Positions 57,519 to 64,000 of a stretch of 64,000 nt of DNA are shown here, one piece after another. The translations under genes and the position numbers were made by a program. The notes beneath the pieces were generated by a model. The model was not told the DNA's origin. It worked only from the letters and a program-made list of their open reading frames with translations, and searched no databases. The stretch's first letter is position 1. Each line of letters begins with the position of its first letter. The stretch is from Streptomyces mobaraensis NBRC 13819 = DSM 40847 (GTDB taxonomy: Bacteria > Actinomycetota > Actinomycetes > Streptomycetales > Streptomycetaceae): positions 2,728,001-2,792,000 of the forward strand of contig NZ_CP072827.1 in assembly GCF_017916255.1 (NCBI RefSeq), written 5' to 3'.

Positions 57519-58850
57519 ATGACCAGGCCCCCTCTGTCCCGCGGCGCCGCCGGAGCCCTGCTCGCCGCGCTGGTGGCCGTCGTCACCCTGGTCTCCGCGG
57601 CGATCTTCCTGGGGACCGCGGGCGGCACCACGAGCGGCGACGAACCGCAGCGCAGGCGGACGGCCGCCGCGCCCGCCGCGGTGAGCGGCTGGGCCGGTTC
57701 CTGGGCCGCCGCGCCCGCCGCCGCCGACCCCCGGGCGCCGGCCGGGCTCCCCGGGACGTCCATCCGCAATGTGATCCACACCAGCGTCGGCGGCACCGGC
57801 GCCCGCATCCACCTCTCCAACCTCTTCGGCAACCGGCCGCTGCGCCTCACCCACGCCTCGCTCGCCGTCTCCGCCGGGCCGGGCACGGCCGCCGCGGTGC
57901 CCGGGACCATGCGGCGGCTGTCGTTCGGCGGCCAGGGCGCGGTGAGCGTGCCCGCCGGCGGGGACGCCGTCAGCGACCCCGTGCCGCTCACCGTGGCCCC
58001 CGCGTCCGACCTGCTCGTCACCCTCTACGCGGCGGAGCCGTCCGGGCCGGTGACGCTGCACCCGCACGCCCGGCAGGTCTCGTGGCTCGCGCGCGGCGAC
58101 CGGACGGAGGCGGTCGACGGCGCGGCGTACACCGTCCGGACGCCCTACTGGCGGTACGTCACCGGGCTCGACGTCTGGGGGACGCAGGCGGCGGGCTCGG
58201 TCGTCGCCATCGGCGACTCCATCACCGACGGCGTCAACTCGACGATGAGCGCCAACCGGCGGTGGACCGATCACCTGGCCGAGCGGCTGCGCACCGAGCC
58301 GGACGCTCCGCGCTACGGCGTGCTCAACGAAGGCATCAGCGGCAACCGCATCCTGCTCGGCAACCGCGGCGGCCGGGAGCGGCCCAACAATCCCAGCGCG
58401 CTCGACCGGTTCGACCGCGACGTGCTCGGACGGACGGGCGTCCGGGCCGTCGTCGTCGAACTGGGGGTGAACGACATCCTGCGGCGCCCGCAGCAGCTCG
58501 ACGCCCGGCGCATCGTCGACGGGCTGCGGCGGCTGGTGGCGCGGGCGCACACGCGCGGGCTGGTGGTCGTCGGGTCCACGCTGACGCCGTTCGGCGGGCA
58601 CCTGGGGGTGGTGCCGGCGCGGCAGGAGCCTGTGCGGCTGGCCGTGAACGCGGAGATCCGGGCCGGGCGGGTGTTCGACTCCGTGGTGGATTTCGACCGG
58701 GTGCTGCGGGATCCGGCCGCTCCGCAGCGGTTGCTGCCCGCTTATGACAGTGGGGATCGGCTGCATCCGAATGATCTGGGGTATCAGCGGATGGCCGAGG
58801 CTGTCGATCTCGGCGCGCTTGTCGGGCGGCCGGTGGATGCGGCGCTTTAG
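57519..58850 (+). CDS. Secreted SGNH/GDSL hydrolase
   Basis: A 443-residue esterase/lipase-like enzyme; ATG 57519 follows CAGGAGA. Signal anchor GALLAALVAVVTLVSAAIFLG. A beta-rich N-terminal domain (SVGGTGARIHLSNLFGNRPLRL) precedes the catalytic domain with block I AIGDSITDG (Ser), GISGNRIL (block II Gly), VELGVNDI (block III Asn) and DRLHPNDLG (block V Asp and His). It is of the GDSL type seen in Streptomyces exo-esterases. The last 150 bp use less GC-extreme codons (ending GATGCGGCGCTT). Confidence 0.92.
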   Translation: MTRPPLSRGAAGALLAALVAVVTLVSAAIFLGTAGGTTSGDEPQRRRTAAAPAAVSGWAGSWAAAPAAADPRAPAGLPGTSIRNVIHTSVGGTGARIHLSNLFGNRPLRLTHASLAVSAGPGTAAAVPGTMRRLSFGGQGAVSVPAGGDAVSDPVPLTVAPASDLLVTLYAAEPSGPVTLHPHARQVSWLARGDRTEAVDGAAYTVRTPYWRYVTGLDVWGTQAAGSVVAIGDSITDGVNSTMSANRRWTDHLAERLRTEPDAPRYGVLNEGISGNRILLGNRGGRERPNNPSALDRFDRDVLGRTGVRAVVVELGVNDILRRPQQLDARRIVDGLRRLVARAHTRGLVVVGSTLTPFGGHLGVVPARQEPVRLAVNAEIRAGRVFDSVVDFDRVLRDPAAPQRLLPAYDSGDRLHPNDLGYQRMAEAVDLGALVGRPVDAAL

Positions 58851-58874
58851 GCCGCCCCGGGGGCGGGAGGGGGT

Positions 58875-58971
58875 TGCCCCAGCCCCGCCCCTTCCCGTTT
58901 CTCGCGGGGGCTGCGCCCCCGCACCCCCGAAACCGCGCTCCGCGCGGTTGTCCTCAAACGCCGGACGGGCT
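58875..58971. repeat. Intergenic hairpin repeat, copy C
   Basis: TGCCCCAGCCCCGCCCCTTC, hairpin GCGGGGGC-TGC-GCCCCCGC (58904-58922), second hairpin AACCGCGC-TCC-GCGCGGTT (58931-58949), then CTCAAACGCCGGACGGGCT. Lies between convergent genes. The last bases overlap the DUF1707 stop codon, as with copy B. Confidence 0.85.
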
Positions 58972-59614
58972 AATTGCCCTTTTCCAAGGACATCCTCGAC
59001 CGCTTGTCCCCGCGCTCCTTCCGCGTCACCCCCACCCCGCCCCAGAACGCGAACCCCGTGATCCGCACGCGCGGCGAGCCGGGCGAGCCCGTGCCCGTGC
59101 CCTTGGAGTCGAAGCCTCCCATCAGGCCGAGGCCGTTGACCTCGACGTCCAGGTCCGGAGGGACGACGACCTCCACGCCGCCCATCACCGCGATGCAGCG
59201 GATCGTCACCTCGCGGCCCTCGAAGTGCGCCTGGCGGAGGTCGATCTGGCCGCCGCCCCAGAAGGTGAAGGCGGTGAACATCCGGGGCACGGTCCACCGG
59301 CCGTGCCGCTGGAAGCCGCCCATGACGGCGACGGCGCCCTTGGAGGACGGGGTTCCGCCGATGCGGCCTTCCCAGCTCTCGTCCGTGGCGGCGAGGGCCT
59401 CCGAGGCGGGGACGGCGAGTTCGGTCCCGGCGGCCGGCAGGTCGCGGACGAGGGGGGCGAGGTCGGCGTGGGTCCGGGCCTTGTAGGCCGCGTCCAGACG
59501 CTCCCCGAACTCCTCCATGTCCAGCCGCCCTTCGGCGACGGCCGTACGCAGCGCCTCGGCGACGCGCTCGCGCTCGGCGTCGGAGGCGCGCATCTCAGGA
59601 CGTTCGCTTGTCAT
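58970..59614 (-). CDS. DUF1707 / LiaF-like cell-envelope stress protein
   Basis: A 214-residue protein. ATG 59614 gives MRASDAERERVAEALRTAVAEGRLDMEEFGERLDAAYKARTHADL, the DUF1707 domain (read in parts). The C-terminal half has IDLRQAHFEGREVTIRCIAVMGGVEVVVPPDLDVEVNGLGLMGGF, a LiaF/DUF2154 cell-wall-active-antibiotic-response motif. DUF1707 proteins are usually membrane-associated; no strong membrane segment is visible here. It may be part of an envelope stress network. Confidence 0.88.
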   Translation of the reverse strand: MTSERPEMRASDAERERVAEALRTAVAEGRLDMEEFGERLDAAYKARTHADLAPLVRDLPAAGTELAVPASEALAATDESWEGRIGGTPSSKGAVAVMGGFQRHGRWTVPRMFTAFTFWGGGQIDLRQAHFEGREVTIRCIAVMGGVEVVVPPDLDVEVNGLGLMGGFDSKGTGTGSPGSPRVRITGFAFWGGVGVTRKERGDKRSRMSLEKGN

Positions 59615-59639
59615 GACCACAGGGTAGGGCCTGATGGCG

Positions 59640-60626
59640 TCACAGACTCGGCCGATCGGCGTAGAGCCGGGCAATGACCTGCTCGATGTCCGGTTCGCGC
59701 ACCGAGAGGTCGACCAGCGGGTAGCGCTCGGCGACGGCCGCCACGATGGGGGCGGCGCTGCGGGCCGCCGGGAAGGCCAGCCACTGGCGGGGGCCTTCGA
59801 CCCGGTCGACGCGGATGCCGGGGACGTCGTCGATCGGCGGGAGTTCGCGTTCGAGGTCGACGACGAGCATCCGTTCGCTCTCCCCCACGGTGTGCAGGCC
59901 GTCCAGTCCGCCGTCGTAGACCAGCCGGCCGTGGTCGATGACCATCACCCGGCCGCACAGCTGCTCGATGTCGGTCAGGTCGTGGGTGGTCAGCAGGACG
60001 GTGGTGCCGCGCTCGGCGTTGAGGTCGCGGAGGAAGCCGCGCACCTTCGCCTTGCTGACCACGTCGAGGCCGATCGTCGGCTCGTCCAGGTAGAGCACGT
60101 CGGGGTCGTGCAGCAGGGCCGCCGCGATGTCCCCGCGCATCCGCTGGCCGAGGGAGAGCTGCCGGACGGGGACGTCGAGGAGGTCGCCCAGGTCGAGCAG
60201 GTCGACGCAGCGTTCCATGTTGGCGTGGTAACGGGCGTCGGGGATGCGGTACATGCGGCGCACCAGGCCGTAGGAGTCGCGCAGCGGCAGGTCCCACCAC
60301 AGGGTGGTGCGCTGCCCGAAGACGACGCCGATCCGGCGGGCCAGCCGGGTGCGGTCGCGGGTCGGGTCGATGCCGGCGACGCGCAGCCGGCCGCCGCTGG
60401 GCATGAGGATGCCGGTGAGCATCTTGATCGTCGTGGACTTGCCGGCGCCGTTGGGGCCGATGTAGCCGACGATCTCGCCGCGCGGTACGCGGAACGAGAG
60501 GCCGTCGACGGCCCTGACCTCGCGCCGCTCGCGGCGCAGCAGTCCGGCGCGCCTGCGGACGTGGAAGACCTTCTCCACTCCGTCCAGTCGGATGAACGCC
60601 CGGTCCGGGTCTCCTTGCTCGTCCAC
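59640..60626 (-). CDS. ABC-2 type transporter ATP-binding protein
   Basis: A 328-residue ATPase; GTG 60626 has AGGGAG. Walker A GPNGAGKST, Q-loop region VFGQRTTLWWDLPLRDSYGL, signature LSLGQRMRGDIAAALLHDPDVLYLDEPTIGLD with Walker B LYLDEP, and H-loop TTHDLTDIEQL. The signature starts LSLGQ, a normal variant. The DxDLP-like WWDLPL is the NodI/DrrA subgroup cue. It is the first of three genes that form an exporter; the two permeases follow. Confidence 0.92.
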   Translation of the reverse strand: MDEQGDPDRAFIRLDGVEKVFHVRRRAGLLRRERREVRAVDGLSFRVPRGEIVGYIGPNGAGKSTTIKMLTGILMPSGGRLRVAGIDPTRDRTRLARRIGVVFGQRTTLWWDLPLRDSYGLVRRMYRIPDARYHANMERCVDLLDLGDLLDVPVRQLSLGQRMRGDIAAALLHDPDVLYLDEPTIGLDVVSKAKVRGFLRDLNAERGTTVLLTTHDLTDIEQLCGRVMVIDHGRLVYDGGLDGLHTVGESERMLVVDLERELPPIDDVPGIRVDRVEGPRQWLAFPAARSAAPIVAAVAERYPLVDLSVREPDIEQVIARLYADRPSL

Positions 60627-60628
60627 TC

Positions 60629-61453
60629 TCAACTCCCTGTGCTCCGATAGCTCCTCAGGCCCGCCCGCCACACCAACCCCGTGAGCATGAGCAGTAGCAC
60701 CGCCACCAGCGGCCCGCAGAGCGACACCCATCCGGGCAGGTGCAGCGGGTCGTCCCGGCCCAGCAGCCGCAGTACGGGCAGCCAGTTGACGAAGGCGAGC
60801 GGGACGACGAACGTCACGCCGCGCACCAGGTCCTGGGCGAAGACCGTCGGCGGGTACTGGAGCAGCGTGACGCCGCCGTACGTGAAGGAGTTGGCCACCT
60901 CCGAGGCGTCGGCCGCCCAGAACTGGAACGCCGCCCCGGCCAGGAAGACGGCGCAGAAGATCGCCGTCCCGGCGACCACGGTCACCAGCAGGAACAGCGC
61001 CTTGAGCGGCGTCCAGGCCACGTCCGCCGAGGCGGCGCCCCAGCCCAGCACCACCAGCCCCTGGCTGGTCCGGCCCAGCCGGCGGAGGGCGAAGCGGTCG
61101 GCGGCCACCTGGGCGAGGACGGGCACCGGGCGCACCAGCAGGGTGTCGAACGTGCCGTCGCGCACCCGCTGCCCCACGCGTTCCGCGTTGCCCAGGATCA
61201 GGTCAGCGAGGCCGAAGGAGGTGCAGGTGGCGCCGTAGAGCAGCGCGACCTCGGGGAGGGTGAAGCCGCCCAGGGCGTCGATGTGCGAAAACATCAGCAG
61301 GATGGCGAGGAAGTCCAGGCCGCCCGCCACGCAGTTGCCGATCGTCATGAGGACGAAGGACGCGCGGTACGTCATCGTCGAACGCACCCACATCCCGGCG
61401 ATCAGCAGGTACGCGCGGACGGCGTGCGCGCGGCGGGCCGTGCGCTCAGCCAC
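60629..61453 (-). CDS. ABC-2 type transporter permease, subunit 1
   Basis: A 274-residue membrane subunit with six hydrophobic segments (SFVLMTIGNCVAGGLDFLAILLMF, ALLYGATCTSFGLADLILGNAE, VPLAFVNWLPVLRLLG). It is of the DUF990/ABC-2 family. GTG 61453 overlaps the next gene's stop by 8 nt. The ATPase gene ends 2 bp before it on the coding strand. Confidence 0.9.
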   Translation of the reverse strand: MAERTARRAHAVRAYLLIAGMWVRSTMTYRASFVLMTIGNCVAGGLDFLAILLMFSHIDALGGFTLPEVALLYGATCTSFGLADLILGNAERVGQRVRDGTFDTLLVRPVPVLAQVAADRFALRRLGRTSQGLVVLGWGAASADVAWTPLKALFLLVTVVAGTAIFCAVFLAGAAFQFWAADASEVANSFTYGGVTLLQYPPTVFAQDLVRGVTFVVPLAFVNWLPVLRLLGRDDPLHLPGWVSLCGPLVAVLLLMLTGLVWRAGLRSYRSTGS

Positions 61454-62246
61454 CCTGGACCACCGCCTTCCGGGTGGCCCGCGCCTGGGTCAGCCGGCCC
61501 AGGGCCAGCAGCACCGCCGCCCAGCCGGCCTGGAAGCCGAGCGCGCCCGCCAGGCCCGCCCCCGCGTACCGGCCGATCAGCACGTCCACCGGCACCTGGA
61601 GGACGGCGGACCACGGCAGGGCCTGCGCCACGTCGGCGAAGGCGCCGGGGAAGACGGTGAGCGGCAGCAGTGTGCCCGAGAAGAAGACGCACAGCAGTTG
61701 GCCGATCATGATGACGCCGTCGCCGTCGAGCAGCCAGAAGGCGCACAGCGCCAGCAGGAAGCGCAGCGCGAAGCCGACCACGACGGCCAGCGTGACGGCG
61801 CACAGGAACAGCAGCCAGCGCAACGGGTCGCCGGGGAGCGTGAGTTCGAAGCAGAGAGCGCCCGCCGTCAGCGGCACCACCCCGCGGCCCAGCAGCTGGA
61901 AGGCGGCCCGGCCCAGGTCGGCGGAGAGCCACCACAGCTGGAGGTCGGCGGGCCGGTAGAGGTCGATCGCGATGTCGCCGTTGCGGATGCGCGTCTGCAA
62001 CTCCTGCTCGAATCCGCCGCCGAGCAGCGAGACCGCCGCCAGCAGGGCCTGGCCGACCCAGACGAAGGTGAGGGCCTGCCCCCGGTCGTAGCCGCCCAGG
62101 TGCGGGCGCTCGTCCCAGAGGGCGATGAAGGTGTAGGCGAGGATGAATCCGAAGACCGTATTGGTGAACACCCCGGCCGCGGTGGCCATCCGGTACGTGG
62201 CGTGGCGCCGGAAGCCGCTCACCGCGACGGCGGCGTACAGCCGCAT
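61446..62246 (-). CDS. ABC-2 type transporter permease, subunit 2
   Basis: A 266-residue membrane subunit; ATG 62246 has GAGGGGG. Hydrophobic segments: VFTNTVFGFILAYTFIALW, ALTFVWVGQALLAAVSLLG, WLLFLCAVTLAVVVGFALRFLLALCAFWLL and MIGQLLCVFFSGTLLPLTVFPGAF. It is the second DUF990-type subunit; two non-identical permeases with one ATPase is the standard form of this exporter family, whose substrates are poorly known. Confidence 0.9.
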   Translation of the reverse strand: MRLYAAVAVSGFRRHATYRMATAAGVFTNTVFGFILAYTFIALWDERPHLGGYDRGQALTFVWVGQALLAAVSLLGGGFEQELQTRIRNGDIAIDLYRPADLQLWWLSADLGRAAFQLLGRGVVPLTAGALCFELTLPGDPLRWLLFLCAVTLAVVVGFALRFLLALCAFWLLDGDGVIMIGQLLCVFFSGTLLPLTVFPGAFADVAQALPWSAVLQVPVDVLIGRYAGAGLAGALGFQAGWAAVLLALGRLTQARATRKAVVQGG

Positions 62247-62552
62247 CCCACGCCCCCTCGTCTCGTTGAACCTTGTCAGTCCGCCGACCGGCCGGGCCGA
62301 ATCCCGAAGCGCAGGAGCGTAGCCGTATCCCTCAGTCCCGTGCCATGGATTATTCACCCCTCGGAGTGGTCGCCCGCCGCCGAACGGACCTGACCGCGCC
62401 GTACGGGGGCGCTGGATCCCTCCGGCCGGGACCGGTGGTGCGACAGTGCTTCCGGGAAGCACGGCAGCGCTGCCGGGTCGTGCGGCACCGCCTGACCGAC
62501 ACCGTCCGCCGTGGCCGCAACCCCGGCGGCGGGCCGAGGAGTTCCGGGAAAG
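62247..62552. other. Divergent promoter region of the ABC exporter and penicillin-binding protein
   Basis: A 306-bp stretch. TTGTCAGT at about 62274-62281 is a partial RecA-NDp match with no following TAGnnT, so I do not call a promoter. A small AT-rich patch at about 62340-62360 (CATGGATTATTC) may be the PBP promoter. Confidence 0.4.
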
Positions 62553-64000
62553 ATGAGCGACGAGCAGTCACAGCACCGCACCCGTGCCAGGGGTGACGAC
62601 CCGCCGGGCTGGGCGCCGAGAGGCGACGCCGCCCGGCCCCGCAAGCGCACCGGCTGGCGACGGCTGCTGCCCACGTGGCGCATGGTGCTCGGCGGGTTCC
62701 TGCTGGTCGTCCTCCTCCTCGCGGGCGGCCTGATCGCCGGGTACACGCTGGTCGACATCCCGGCCGCCAACAAGGCGGCGACCGCCGAGAGCAACGTCTT
62801 CCTGTACGCGGACGGCACCCAGCTCGCCCGCGACGGGGAGGTCAACCGGGAGAGCGTGCCCCTCAGCCGCATCCCCAAGGCCGTCCAGCACGCGGTGCTC
62901 GCCGCCGAGGACCGCGACTTCTACGGCGAGTCCGCGGTCAACCCCGAGGCGATGGTCCGCGCGGCGTGGAACACCGTCACCGGCAAGGGCAAGCAGTCGG
63001 GCTCCACGATCACCCAGCAGTACGTGAAGAACTACTACCTGGGCCAGGAACAGACCATCAGCCGCAAGGTGAAGGAGTTCTTCATCGCCATCAAGCTGGA
63101 CCGCGAGTCCGGCAAGGACGACATCCTGGAGGGCTACCTCAACACCAGCTACTTCGGGCGCAACGCCTACGGCATCCAGGCCGCCGCCCAGGCGTACTAC
63201 GGCAAGGACTCCGACAAGCTGGACGTCGCGCAGGGCGCCTACCTCGCCACCCTGCTCAACGCGCCGAGCGCGTACGACGTCGGCGCCCACCCGGAGAACA
63301 AGCCCCGGGCCGTGGCCCGCTGGAACTACGTCCTCGACGGCATGGTCAAGAAGAAGTGGCTGACCCGCGAGCAGCGGGCCGCCGTGCGGTTCCCGGCACC
63401 GGGCAAGAGCAAGCCGCGGCTCGGCATGTCCGGCCAGCGCGGCTACCTGGTGGAGGCGGTCAAGGACTACCTCACCGGCAACAAGATCGTCGACGAGCAG
63501 ACGCTGGCCGCCGGCGGCTACCGCATCACCACCACCATCGACCGCAAGAAGCAGAAGGCGTTCGCCGACGCGGTGCAGTCCCAGCTGATGGACGAGCTCA
63601 GCGACTCCCGCAAGACCGACTCCTACGTCCGCGCCGGGGGCGCCTCCATCGAACCGCGCACGGGCCGGATCGTCGCCCTCTACGGCGGCATCGACTACAC
63701 CCGGCAGTACGTCAACAACGCCACCCGCCGCGACTACCAGGTCGGCTCCACCTTCAAGCCGTTCGTCTTCACCTCGGCCGTGCAGAACGACTCCACCACC
63801 CAGCAGGGCCGGCCCATCACCCCGTTCACGGTGTACGACGGCACGAACAAGCGGCCGGTGCAGGGCCCGGACGGGCCCGTCGGCTACGCCCCCGCGAACG
63901 AGGACGACCGCAGCTACGGGCCGATCACCGTCACCAAGGCCACCGACCTGTCGGTGAACGCCGTCTACGCGCAGATGGCCGAGGACGTCGGCCCGTCGCG
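62553..64000 (+). CDS. Bifunctional class A penicillin-binding protein (3' end outside window)
   Basis: At least 482 residues; the frame is open to the end of the window. ATG 62553 is preceded by GGGAAAG and GAGGAG further up. A Lys/Arg-rich cytoplasmic start, one membrane anchor (residues about 44-64), then the GT51 glycosyltransferase domain with the catalytic Glu119 in AAEDRDFYGE and GSTITQQYVKNYYL, KVKEFFIAIKLD and GYLNTSYFGRNAYGIQAAAQAYYGK. The transpeptidase domain shows the SxxK motif at Ser399-Lys402 (VGSTFKPFVF). The SxN and KTG motifs lie beyond the window. It polymerises and cross-links peptidoglycan. Confidence 0.95.
   Translation, partial: MSDEQSQHRTRARGDDPPGWAPRGDAARPRKRTGWRRLLPTWRMVLGGFLLVVLLLAGGLIAGYTLVDIPAANKAATAESNVFLYADGTQLARDGEVNRESVPLSRIPKAVQHAVLAAEDRDFYGESAVNPEAMVRAAWNTVTGKGKQSGSTITQQYVKNYYLGQEQTISRKVKEFFIAIKLDRESGKDDILEGYLNTSYFGRNAYGIQAAAQAYYGKDSDKLDVAQGAYLATLLNAPSAYDVGAHPENKPRAVARWNYVLDGMVKKKWLTREQRAAVRFPAPGKSKPRLGMSGQRGYLVEAVKDYLTGNKIVDEQTLAAGGYRITTTIDRKKQKAFADAVQSQLMDELSDSRKTDSYVRAGGASIEPRTGRIVALYGGIDYTRQYVNNATRRDYQVGSTFKPFVFTSAVQNDSTTQQGRPITPFTVYDGTNKRPVQGPDGPVGYAPANEDDRSYGPITVTKATDLSVNAVYAQMAEDVGPS

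Noticed and set aside
55611..59297. Single 1,228-codon minus-strand gene
   Set aside because: Only the part before 57005 (or 57242) is DUF445; the rest is the antisense shadow of the SGNH gene with Gly/Arg/Pro-rich sequence.
62274..62300. Third RecA-NDp promoter before the penicillin-binding protein
   Set aside because: TTGTCAGT fits but the next bases and the -10 do not.

Overview
The window is chromosomal DNA of a Streptomyces. The evidence is the very high GC content with strongly G/C-biased third codon positions, the adpA-orn pair with a TTA codon inside adpA, a cslA-glxA-cslZ cluster, an XRE/DUF397 (WhiJ/AbaA-type) pair and a cebEFG-bglC sugar locus. From memory, gene order follows the Streptomyces coelicolor core from about SCO2789 (glmS) to about SCO2897 (a penicillin-binding protein), with many genes missing between these landmarks. 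It looks like core chromosome; I see no integrase, transposase, phage gene or CRISPR array.

Layout. 1-5.4 kb: 3' end of glmS, a universal stress protein, a small membrane protein, the developmental regulator adpA, oligoribonuclease orn and tRNA-His. 5.5-10.4 kb: a cellobiose-type ABC importer (binding protein, two permeases) and a GH1 beta-glucosidase, without the LacI-type regulator usually next to it. 10.4-14.2 kb: spermidine-synthase-like protein, an unknown protein, an NsdA-like HTH/TPR protein and a histidine phosphatase. 14.4-21.1 kb: a PAP2 membrane protein, then a tightly overlapping three-gene cassette of a RecB/Cas4-type nuclease with four candidate Fe-S cysteines, a protein of unknown function and an Upf1/Dna2-type SF1B helicase. 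The cassette lies behind a sequence that closely matches the actinobacterial DNA-damage (RecA-NDp/PafBC) promoter. The helicase stop codon lies in a 140-bp tandem triplication. A possible prim-pol relative follows.

21-31.5 kb: three identical tRNA-Lys(CTT) genes, each with its own hairpin terminator, interleaved with an M6 metalloprotease, the c-di-GMP protein CdgA (GGDEF-EAL), a flavin monooxygenase, an IclR regulator, a DsbA-like/CcdA thiol-redox pair, an NlpC/P60 hydrolase and a GntR regulator. 31.7-40.8 kb, cell surface: cslA-glxA-cslZ (tip glycan synthesis, copper-radical oxidase, GH6 hydrolase), a class F sortase with a secreted partner, a HAD phosphatase, an LAxTG-type surface protein and a small secreted protein. 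40.9-49.9 kb: divergent ROK regulator/oxidoreductase around a perfect-looking operator, a VOC-ArsR-SRPBCC operon, two GNAT enzymes, a WhiJ-type cluster and an FAH-family hydrolase. 50-64 kb: a second YidC with a DUF6412 protein behind another RecA-NDp-like promoter, a DUF3311/sodium:solute symporter pair, a PadR regulator divergent from an FAD monooxygenase, DUF445 and SGNH proteins, a DUF1707 protein, a three-gene ABC-2 exporter and the start of a class A penicillin-binding protein.

The most promising candidate for an undescribed system is the 15.3-19.9 kb nuclease/unknown/helicase cassette, which I read as a split Dna2-like resection machine under DNA-damage control. Also notable are a three-copy intergenic hairpin element ending in an ACGCCGGACGGGCT core, several well-formed dyad operators, and a CebR-box-like palindrome inside cslZ. 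Functional names rest on motifs read by eye and recalled families; no search was run.
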